The notes under the pieces are model-generated. The model had not been told where the DNA came from and searched no databases. It worked only from the letters and a program-made list of their open reading frames with translations. A program made the position numbers and the translations under genes. This document shows, piece after piece, positions 48,301 to 60,300 of a DNA stretch of 64,000 nt (the first letter of the stretch is position 1; each line of letters begins with the position of its first letter). This DNA is from Serilophus lunatus. Its lineage: Eukaryota; Chordata; Aves; Passeriformes; Eurylaimidae. The stretch is from assembly GCA_013399895.1 (NCBI GenBank), contig VXBA01004881.1:1-64000 (forward strand), given 5' to 3'.

Positions 48301-51300
48301 TCGGTTGCTATTGAAACTATATGGCTAGCTAAACAATCTGCATACTGGATTGTTTTTTCCAAACACTCCCCTTTCTCAATAGGCATTTGAGAATGATCTT
48401 CATCTTCACTACTTTCCACTTCTTCAGAAAGCGACCGCATGAGTTTCAGCATAAATTCCTCATTTTCCAAAGAGTCATGTTCAGTTTCAGACAAACCAGT
48501 AACGGATGGATTGTAGGGTGTAGAAGGTGGTGTTGCAGGCGCAAATTCCTTTGCTAATTCTCCCTTGAGTTTCTTGGATAGTTTTCTTAGGTTCCTTTCA
48601 GAACTACCTTGACATGGTACTAAAGGAGTCGGTGGGGGCGTATTGGGCATTAAACAGGTATTTCCGCATTTGAGACTTGATTTTTCTTCCACCTGCAAAG
48701 CACCCTCACTGCCAAACATCACCGAAGAAAAGCTGTTTGCATGCAGAAAACCATCGGCCTGCCTGTAATTCAAAGCTCCTGCTGATAGTTTCTGGGTGTC
48801 ATTTTTTTTTGAAGGCTTGTTTAGGCATGTTATTGAACAGCTTCCTGTGTCAGTACAGTCCTCTAGAACATGCTTAGCAAAAGTCACTGTGGAACAAGGT
48901 GGTGGTGATTTTGAAGAAAATCTATGTCCTTTTTGTTGCTGCCAACAATCTTTAGATTCTGAGAAACATTGAGCAGAATGGGTCGGAGTAAGAAATTTAC
49001 ACAGATTATTCAGAGGCAATTGTTGTTGTTCCACAATTATAGAAACACTACTTTGTTTCTCAGCCTCTTGCTTCTTTATCACACACGGTTCTTTTCGATT
49101 GACACCTCCATAAGTCTGTGAGCTCACATTACATGTTAAATTCTCACTAGTGTTGCATAATGCAGTTTTACTTTCATCCACAGATTGTTTTATGACATAC
49201 TTGGCCAAATGATCTGCAAACATATTCTTGGGGAAGTCTTCACCAATACCTTGCACATAAGGTCTTTTATCTATTATTTTTTTTGTTAAAAAATCTGTAT
49301 ACTCTTCCACTGCTTTTGTTACTCTAGAGGAGGTTATGGCTTCATAAGCTTCATTTACTATCATATCTACCATAGTTCCAGAGAAAGTATTAATGCCTTT
49401 TGACCCACTTGTTAATTCTGAACTCTTGTTCATTCCAGATCTGCTATTTGCTAGTTTGGTATCATTTTGGTTACAAAAGAGTGATGGAGTACTTTCAGTA
49501 CCTTGATCTGAAGTTAGATATATATTTCTGAAAGAAGAGACTTCTTCCTCTGTCTTTCTGCTTGTAAGAAATGGATGAGTGGAGTCTTTGAATAGTTTCG
49601 TATTGTCATCAGCATTTGGAGTAGCGGATACTTTAGCTTTGTAAGCATCAGAGGAGAGCTGTTGTTGACAAAGAGCTCTTCCAGCTAAGGGCACAGGTAT
49701 TGAACTCACAACACCAGAGGTGCAAAACAGAGCTTGCTGAACTGTATATTCTTTCTTGGAATCTTGGATTGGCTTTAGTGCTACCCTATCATTAAAATTA
49801 GGAAGAACTGTGGAAGTTTGCGTTGACTCTAACATACTTTCAGCACTGACATATTTAATATTGTCCATGGAAACACTAATGGCTGCTTGTGTTGTGAAGG
49901 TCACATCAACCTGAGATAGTTCAATAAATGCCTCCTGAATGACAGATTCAGACAAATCTCGGGCATAGGATCTTACCACTTTGTTTTCATACTCAAACGA
50001 TGAAGACTGTGTAGCAGTAGGTGTTGATGGATATGAGAACTGGCATACTTCCATGATTCCTTCAAACACAAGCTCTTCAGCAAGGTCTGCTGCAAATCGT
50101 GCAACGGTGTTGGTAAATATTTGTTTCTTTACATGACGCAGTTCTTTCAAAGCACCAGTTATAGCTTCGCTCACCAAAAAGTTTGCTATCCCATTAATGG
50201 CACGCTCCTTCAGGGAGATTGCTCTACGTCTTCCAATTTCATAAAAAGCCATTTGAAAGACCGAAGAAGTCAACCTAGCAGCCAAATGACAAAGTGCATT
50301 GGTGCATGAAGAAACACCTTTTTGCAGGTCTTTAAATGCACTGCCAAAACTTTTTTCAACCAATTCAGCTGCAAACTTTTGAATGCTGTCTCTAATCATT
50401 AGTGACTTATGTTTTGATTTTGCTTCTTTATCTGGTTCCTTAATAGTTTTCGTTTTGAGATCTGCAGCTTGCCTTTTTTTCTCTTTGAAAGCAATCCTTT
50501 TGTGCTTCGAATCATTTCCTGCACATACTTGTTCTGATGAGGGCTCAGAAGAAAAAACAGAACCCAGTATTTCAAATGAAACACTATCAGCATATGATGA
50601 GTAACTACTATAAGCTGCATCATGGTGACTTTGACTTGTCCCATCTCCACCAAGATTACTTCGACACAAACATTCAGAAGAACCACAGCTCCCTAGTGGA
50701 CTGAAAGCCGATGTTCTAATAGGGCTGAAGAAGCCTCCATTCTCTTCCCCTGATGTCTTAACTGGGCGAGGGGAATCTGGGACCTCAAAGGCACTGCCAT
50801 AGGGTGATTCTGGCTTACGAGGAGTTGGTTTCTTTACATAGGCTGGGAGAGTGGGACGATCAAACTTGAATTTCTGAGGATTCATTGTAATGCTTGCAGA
50901 AGACAATTTTTCATGTGCAGTCCTCCTTTTCTGGGAGGGATTCCCTAGGATGGGATCCCTAATAATTTTACAAGAGTTTTCCAAGGCTTGTTCCAGCTCA
51001 TCAAACTGATCAAAACTATCAAAAAATTCACTTACTTCTGAGTCTGAATCCTCTATACCATCTTTCACTACTGGAATTTTTGGCAGCTGAAGTTTTGCCT
51101 TCAAGCTTTTTTGATACCCTTCTTCATCTAAGAAAATGATGGGGCTTGGGCTGGAACAATCTGACTCAGAGGATTCAGCTGGAGAGGAAGAAAACAAGGT
51201 TTTACGTAAAAAGTTAACACCACGATCAGAAGGATTATACGGCTTATAGAAACTCCTTTGTATCCAAGGATCGGAAATTGAAGTTGTTACTGAATTTTTT

Positions 51301-54300
51301 ACTGGGGCCAGTTCCTTAAGTCCCAAAATATCAATCAAAGTAGAAGATCTGGCAGATGAATTTCGATGTGCAGAACCCACTAGGGTCCTTGAGTCAATAG
51401 CTTCTAAATATTGAGCAGGGATGGTCTGTGAAGCAACATCTCGATGGCTTTGAGAAGTAAAGTTGTAGGCACCTGAAAAAAAAAAGTAAAAAAAGATTGC
51501 TTCAAAGTCAAGAATTTCTACTGAACTACAGAAAACAGGACAGATTGTAATGGCAACTGCTGGGTTTATCACTGTTGCAAAATGCTACCTAACCTTTCAT
51601 GATTAAAGCAACCTTTTGATTTTCTTCAAATGCTGTTACACAAATCTAATCACTGACAAATTAATGTATTTTTAACACACAAAGTAGAGCAAGATTCTAT
51701 TTGATACCCAAATGATACTGAGATTAGAAGCTTTGGTTTATCAGTTGGTAAGCTGTTATGAAAAGAGCAAAAAATTACTTTTTCAACTGTAAATCGTACA
51801 ATTTTTTACAAATATTGTTATAAAACATGATTAATTTAAAAAAATTACTTTTTATTTATCTTTAGCCCAACAGCCTAAATTCCAAATGCCAATGCCTACA
51901 AGTCTACAGCACGCAAGAACCTACCCGCACCTTGTATCTTTGAAGGTTCATCTTCATCCAAGTGTTCAAAAGCCGTGACAAAATCATCCTCAATTGAAGA
52001 AACTGACTGATTAGTGTCATCATCTTCTCCATGGGATGTCTCTGTTTGATGCTTTTGTGAAGAGTTTATTTCCACTGCATATCTTATGCCTGTGGTATAC
52101 TTGCTCAGCAAGGTAAATATATAATCAACTTTAATCCTTGGGAATGAAGGAGACAGTCTCATCACACAAAACACTTCAGGAAGTTGATTCTTTGAAAAGA
52201 AAGCAACAAGAAAACAAGCATAGCAATCTCAGAGTAATTTCAGCCTTCAGGAGCAGTACAGGATTCCTTTGATGCATTTTTATGATGAGTAAATAATTTA
52301 GAAATATTTTAAATATAAGAAAATTAATTAAACAGTTTGTGTAGAGGGATCGTTAGAATCACTCATCTTCGTAACTGCTGCATTCTGAACAAATCATTGC
52401 AATAATCTAACAAAACCTTGATAATATGTATCCAAGAATCTATTAAAGAATGCATGTTAAAAATCTGTAGAAGACGGGATTTCAAAGCACGTTTATGCTG
52501 AATAGTACTTCAGTTTATAGGATGTTTCTTCAAGGTATTTTTTATCTTATATGCAACATTTGCAATCTGAAAGAATATAATTAACTTGATAATAATGGAA
52601 ACAATATAAAAATAAAAATAATGGAAGTTACATCAATAACAGTATTTATGATTGTAATTTCTTTTTGTAAGAAAAAAACTCACTGAATTCTATGACTGGA
52701 CATTCATGAAAGTTTTGGCTCTTGTTTCAACAAGAAAAGTCTGCCAAAGATGAAAGCTATATTTGAGCAGAGCAGAGACAGGTAACTTGACGAGTTTCAC
52801 ATTCTTTCCAAAATGGTAGTGAAAGGGACTATACCTTAGCAGAAGCATGGGATCAGCACCATAATTAAATATTTGTTGAATATTTTCTATAAATAATACA
52901 GCACTGTTTATTTTTACATTTTCTGAGATAAATTTTCATGAAACTGCAGAAATATTAATATTATTGTGGCTAAAATGGCCCAAAGCCAAAACCAAGACAA
53001 GATGTGATATGACTAAACTCTTCAGGAGGCAAAATATAATGGTTCTGACATGCAAGAAGACACAAAAATTTTACCTGATGTTTCATGACATGAGGTTTTG
53101 CTAAGGTTTTCTTTATATCTTTTAGAAATATAGCCTCATTTTCTTTTAGTTTGCGCAACTGGAGCGATTTCAGAACATCTGGAAGCTCTACAGAAACAGC
53201 TGACAACTCCTGGTTTAAATATACAAACACATTGAAAATATAAAGTCAAAAAGATAACATGCAAATGACAATAGGTTTGATCTCATTTCCCCCCATATAA
53301 TAAGAGCTACTAATTTTGGTAAAGTTTGGGGTTTTTTCTTCTCTATTTCTTGCTCCATCTCTCACTTATTCTTTCAAACTGTGGTGCAAAGCTCAAGTAA
53401 ACAAGGTTTAATTCAGTCCATATTTGGAAGACGCTTAAAAATCATAGTGGAAAATCTTGTAAGCGCCGAAAAGCAGCTGCACTTCCTACAATGTACACAA
53501 CTACAAACACTGACCTCAGCTAATAATGGTTCTCAAAGGATCTCTTAGTGTGCTTTACTGGAACAGTAGCTCCCCATTACAAAAACAAAGACAAGGCACT
53601 TCCTTAAGCATGACCCGGGATAACCTTTAGATTTACCTAATATACAAGAGGCCTATGACTGGTTTACTGAGTATTTTTCAAGCACCACTGATCCCTACAG
53701 TTCAAAGCAAGTCTCCATAAACAATTTTCTTTAAATTCCATGTAATTCTAGGAAAATATTTCTTATCCATCCTTGAAAGAATATTTTGTGTTATTATAAT
53801 TTGATTAATTAGCATCATTGATATAATTTGGAACACAAATGGATTCAGAATTTCTTTTTTCAGTTTTAAACATCAGCAAACTATTACAGCAGTCTCTACC
53901 TAATAGGATCTAGACAGAGTAGAAGTGTGGAATTGCACTGTGAAGATGTATGTTATGAATTATTCTGATGTGTAAATTGTATAGGAAGATTAAATCTTTA
54001 ACTTATGAAAATGGCACATCATAACCCTCCTATTTTGCTATGCTCTGCCTTTTAAAATAGTATTTGCTTATCTAATTCTTCAGAATAATACCTTAAGGTA
54101 TAGCCACGATACTGACTCCTGACCCCTTCACTAGCAATTCACAGCTAGTGGTCTGTTCAATAAAATTCTTAGCTTCACACATGCAACTGTACCATACTAA
54201 TAAGCACAGCTCAACTAAGGAGAAGATTACAAACCAAAATACTGATACAAGTTTTTAACAACAAAACCCAAACTGAGTCCCTTCCCAGTCAAACACCTAC

Positions 54301-57300
54301 CCTGAACAATCATACCCCTCCACCTCATTTAAGTAAGTTGTTCCAGACTATCCTAATAACTGAACCAAGTAATACTGTACATTAAAACATGTAAAACACT
54401 TATTACCATATTAAAATAATTATTTTCAAACATCAATGACATTTGAAACTTAGGCTTTTAAATGCTCAAGATACTTCTATTTCATTCCTCAAACACCAAA
54501 ATTCCTCCATTTAAAAAACTAGGTACTACTTAGAAGAAAGCACCAGCTAAAGAAAATTATTTTCCAATTTATATATATAGATATACACTGTACCTGTAAG
54601 CGACTGGCACCCATCTCTTCAGCAAAACCTACAAACGTAATCTGTAAAATAAATACGTTAATATAGTGAAATATATTTGTTTCCTGCAGATATTTAAGAG
54701 TTAAAAATTCAGCACATCTCAACATAAAGTTTCATTCTACTGCCACATACTTTAGGGCAGGCAGCACAGAAAACAGTACCTCGTAGTCTTTCACAAAGAA
54801 CAGTAACCCCGTACTATTGGACTCACGGAAGGTCAGGTCAGACTGAAGAGACATACAATGTTTAAAACCCACTACACACAAATTTTTCTATTGACGGGTA
54901 TATACAGAGCAACTAATACGAACCTCATTATATATGTTAAAAAAACTTGATTTTGCAAAGATAGTGCTCATCTCTCCTTACTTCAGGCTGGGCACATATA
55001 AAAGAGTTCCAGCCTGAAATCTGTCCACGCTAATAAACTGTTATACATTTGGATATACTGATGAAAGCATAATGCCAACACATTATACAATTTACCATGT
55101 AAATTGATTAGCCTAAGGCCAAAACACAACAGATTACTTAACCCACATGTTTCCATGCCATATACAAGTAGACAAACCCTTAACTTTGTTCCAAATGTCA
55201 GATTTCCTCAGTTCTCATTTAGTATTTCCCTAACGACAAATCAATAGGGTATCTGTGTGCTCCAGAAAAAACCAAGGCATTTATTTTAAAACAAGGTTGT
55301 CAGAAAAGAAATTTTGTTTTCATTTTGTAGATATGGAATAAAGCAAAAAGACTAAATACTTCCACTTGATGTTTGAAATTCAGTTTTATATGGCTTGGGT
55401 TCCATCATTTCAAAGCACTGTGCAGTAGACTGAATTTTACGTATTAAAGTCACAGCTCATAAATTAGCAGCAGCTACTGTTACTCCAAAGAATATCACTT
55501 TGTTTATATTAGTTTATTATTAACTGGTTTAGCTGTCTGCTTATACATACACAGAATCTCTGAAAAGTACAGAAATAGAAAAAGAATTGGCTGGAAAACA
55601 ATTCTGTTTTGAACTGTATTTGTGTTTTGGATATATTCTTCCAAAGGGTGACCAAGAAGAACCCACGAAATATCTTTCAAACTGAAATCATACTATGAAA
55701 AATTCTGATGTGTTTATTTCAGGTGGTCTCATGTTGGGAAAAAGATCTCATGCCCCCAGAAAACATCCTTCCACTTACATCCATTTATTCTTCTGTCATC
55801 TATGACAACATCACAGTAGCATTCCAAATAGCTCCAGACAAATTACACATCTCCACAACTGTATTCCCTCTGAAACAATCCGGTTTGAGCAATGTAGCCT
55901 TTCAACTCCTACATCTTCTCTTCAACTCCTAAATAATTCATCTGCACAACATCTGCAAGATACTTTTCAATTTCTACATCTTTCATCTTTACAGTACCTT
56001 CAATAAGAACCTTCCTCCACAGAAGCAGCAAAATATCAAACAATTTAAAGGACTTGGGGAAAAAAACTAGTTCTCTGAAGAATATTTTGAGAGGCTTTAG
56101 AGTTTGTTGCCGTTGAGGTTTTTTTGGCAGTTTTGTTTGAGTTTTTTAATGAGTGTTTGGTTTTTTGCCTTCTTACATGCCCTTCCTCTTTCTCACGGTA
56201 ATGATTCCAACTCTTCCCGTCTCCCATCGAATAACTCCTAGTGCAAGACAGGGCAGTATGCAGAAGTCATAGTTTTACATAAATGAAGGACAATACGTAC
56301 ACTGGGTGCTCAGTGGATGGCTGTCAGAGACCACACCACTACTGAGTCTGCCTGGTTTTGCCCCATTTTTGCCTAGTGTTTTGACAATATTGGATTCCTT
56401 TATTGTGGCCAAACTCCAGTTTTCACAGAAAAACAACCACCTTTCAGTACCTTGACCATGTCTGAAGTTGGTACAACTATTCAAAAGTTGTTGGGGTGTA
56501 GGCCAAGGAAATAAAAAGGCCATCAGTAACATAAGTCCTTTCTTTAAACTAAAAATAGTGTGTGAGACACTATTTGAAGGTTATCATAAGCCATGGGTTT
56601 TCCCACATTTTCATAACTGTAAAATACATGTTCTGTGGCAGGATATTGACCCTCTTACTTTACAACCAGAGAGATCTTAATTGCTTGATCTAATAAAGTA
56701 ACTAAATATAGTCAGCTATCTTTCTCCATAGGGATCATCATTGCAGGCATATAAAACATGCCATCTATTTGTCAGGTATTTGCTACAAGACAAAAAATGC
56801 TTCATAGATTTCTAAAGCATGGTCTGTCTGATCAGATGCAGACACAGTTTTGCTCATTCCTCCAATGCTCTTCTTCTTTAATCTGTCACAGCTTTTTATC
56901 TTTCATAAATTCAGCTTCTTCCCTGCTCCCTGAACGTTCCAAAGAGTCACAACCCCTGACTGTATCCATCTAGTCACAAATCCCCTGGTGTTATCCAGGC
57001 AATCATAATTCCTTTCTGCCAGTCACACAATCTGCCTTTGCCTTCCTCCTGTTACTCCATGTGTAATTACCAATCTCCTCTAACCACTTCCTGAGTTCTC
57101 TTCCCCTCATTTCTCCCTATCTCAGCTCTTGCAAATGGCCAGTTCAGGTCATCCTCTTCTCTAAGCTCCTTGTCAGGCCTGTCAACTACTAATTATAAGT
57201 CTTGTAAAACACTTAATACAAGTTACATGGTACACATTGCTTTTTTTTTTTTTTTTTTCTTTTCCCTTTGGAGAAGTTGCTGTTATTCTTGTAACTCAAA

Positions 57301-60300
57301 TAGTTCTAGTAATTCCTCTTTACAGTTTGAGATTACGTAGACAGTCCTGGATTCTGTCCAGGTCTACTTCTCTTCTCCCCAGACCTTGTCCAGCTTTCAG
57401 CCCTCTGTATCCACATAAAACAAGTCTAGATTTGCAATTTTGAGGCTTCAGCTTTTAGTGCTAAGCACAGGCCAAGCAAGAGGCCTGGATCTTCAGATCT
57501 GGATCAAAGTCTTCTGCTACTTTGTTAGGATACCATCCCTACCACCTTGATCACAGCAGTGTTCACAAATGCAGGACACCTAAGTCATCCATCTACGCGT
57601 TTTGGTTTCCTAGCTTCACAAATCCTCCAAAGCAATGTCATCTTGAAATGGCACAGCTCTTTAATAAGACTACAGTGACTGAATTCAAGAATGACAATAG
57701 GGGGTACAGATTTTACAGTTAGCAACTTGCATCATTGTTCCCATTTACTATCCTGCAATTTCTCATACTGTTTCAAGTGAAGTTGTTTTCTATCGTAGCT
57801 ACAAAATATATATAAATGGTAACATCATGCCAAACCTCAATAAAATGATCTTGTTCTTCCCGACTTAGGCATTCCTCTGCTGATACACTGCATAAGTCTT
57901 TCCTGCTGTGTAGCAGTGACTTCATAGAGTGCAGTACACCTTCACCAAAACTCTGAAAAACAAGGAAAAAAAAATTAAGAAAAAAATGCATTTTCAGCTT
58001 TGGATATATGGTCCATTCACCTATTCTCTGCCTTCCATAGGTTTCCCTACTCTAATTACTATTTCATATTTCTTAGTATATGAATCATCAGGTTTGAAGT
58101 TTAAATTTACTTCAGGATACAGAAGTGAAACAGAGAAGTTGTTTTCTTCAAGCATGACTTTTATTCCAAAACAGGTACTGTATGTAGAAAAAACCTCGAA
58201 AAAACAAGGTAAGAACACACAGACTTGGGACCAAAGAATAGATGAATCGAAGAAGAAATCCAAACCCCATCTACTCCTTGAATTGAACCCTGTATATGGA
58301 ACTTCTTCAACAACTTTTCCTTAAATAGGATCAAAAGCAATTTTAGTCAAGAATTGAAGGTAGCTTCAGAAGTCAGAGGGGAAAAAAACAAGCGAGCAAA
58401 CAAAAATACCCAAGAAAATCCACATACATTCTTCCCCACTCTGTGAAAGATATGAAACTACTGCAACTTCTGTAATTTAATCCCATGTACATACTTCTAG
58501 TAACATTTCTTATAATTATACTTATGGTGACATGCAAGCACAAACAGATGCCTAAAAAAGGCTGAAGAATGCAAGAGACTTTATCCCAGTGCAACAAAGT
58601 GCAGCAGAATAAAAGAATCAACACACTGAACACAAATAAGATGATAGAACAACAACAAAAACTGGTTCACTCAGCTTGTAAAAACGACAATATTTTCTCA
58701 GTTATTTTAGGAACTTTTTTTTTTTTTAAACTTAAAATTGTCATCTTCTCTAGCAAGTTGTAAGGTTAGGCAGACACATAAGATCATCATATATTTAAAA
58801 ATTGTTAATTCAGTTAGCTTCCCAAACAATAGTAAAAGCGCTAGATAGCCAATTCAGTCAGAGAAAATTTTACCCTTCTGCTACTCCTGAAACAAAAACA
58901 ATCACTTTATAGCAAAAAGTGATCTTACATATTATAGTTAAACCTCAAGAAAGATTTTATTTTTTGACTGTATAAAAAGCAGTATCAAATACTATTACAC
59001 AGGAAGCCAAATTATTAGAGCAGCAGCAGTGTCAGCATGCTTGTGCTCATGGCAACACAAAATTAGGAAAGCATTTCTAGAATTAATAGAAAAAAGCAAA
59101 ATAGAACTTCAGGATCCTTGAAATTACCAAAACACATTTCAGAATGTTAGCAAACAAGGATTGGACTACCAATCTGACAGCCATGGCCATGTGACACTAA
59201 AGAAGCCAAAACAGTAACTTTTATAGAAAAGCAACAGCTGAACTATTTTAAAAAGCATTTTAGGCAGTTATTAGGTCATTTGAAATAAATTAATGGTGCA
59301 CTCATTTCCACTTTTATCTTGCCACCACATGTTCAGTTGCAATTTATTTCTACAGCTTAGAAATACAGCTTAGAAATAAACCCTTTGTACTTCCCAAAGT
59401 GTGCTGTCAGTGCCTTTCCCTGATTCTCTGGATCTTCAATAGTAGAGGTGGCTGCAATACCAGTATTGCTCAAAAATTGTTCCATAGCAATTCCTTCATT
59501 CATCTTGTACAAAGGTAATTTGTAAAGTCAATCAAGCATGTTGAAATGTCTCATTTTCAGCTTCTGCAATAATCACTCACAGCACTCAAAAGAGTAATGA
59601 GGGGAAGGAGTGGGAAGTCATGACCTGCTAATTTTCCACAAGCCAACAGTGTTCCAGTTTGAGAAGGGTTGTTATTCTCCAGGTGGGTTTTCAAAAGGTA
59701 CAAACTATTACATATACCTTACCTATAAGCAAGTACTATTCCCTAGTTTTCCATCTGAAAGGCAGAATGGAAACTAAGAACCAGGAGGGAACTACTGAGG
59801 AACTACTGAGGTGAAGGAAAATTCAACATTTTGGAGAACATTAACTTGAAGTGGGAGAAGAAGAAAGAAAAACAACTGGAAAAATCTCCCTAAGGTCTGG
59901 GAGAACCAGCATACAACACTATATGCAGGTGTGGTAGCTCATGGTAGCAATATGCACCTGAAGAGTTAAAATATCCATATTTAAAACGAGGAGGAAGGAT
60001 GTGATGCGTGTATTTAAAATCATATTATCAAACATAAAAAAGTTCAGTATGTGAAAATAATACAGATATTGAACTAAACAGGCAAAAATATATATACAGA
60101 GAAAAAAAATCATCTATCTGCAATTTCCATAGATTATTTGCACTGTAAGACATGAAGAGTTAACAAAGCAGGTACAGACAGAGTTTACTAAAAGAGCTGT
60201 TTTCGAAAAAAAAAAGACTTTGCCTGAATGGAGATAATAAAAGGATGATTTTGAGAAGAGTTGATTTAGGTCAGTAACTAAATTCTCCAGAATTTATCTT

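Larger units (their letters stand above)
54642..57835 (-). other. AKAP11 intron 2 (with candidate exon)
   Basis: A 3.2-kb interval between exons 2 and 3. It contains the candidate 63-nt exon at 54780-54842 and a T18 run at 57241. Sequence near 56750-57450 is C/T-rich on the plus strand but shows no repeat family that I recognise. Confidence 0.8.

Noticed and set aside
51473..51572. Start of the 1584-codon frame as the AKAP11 N-terminus
   Set aside because: This part is intron 5. An acceptor at 51473 and four upstream exons with AKAP11 sequence and matching phase show the real N-terminus is at 63535.
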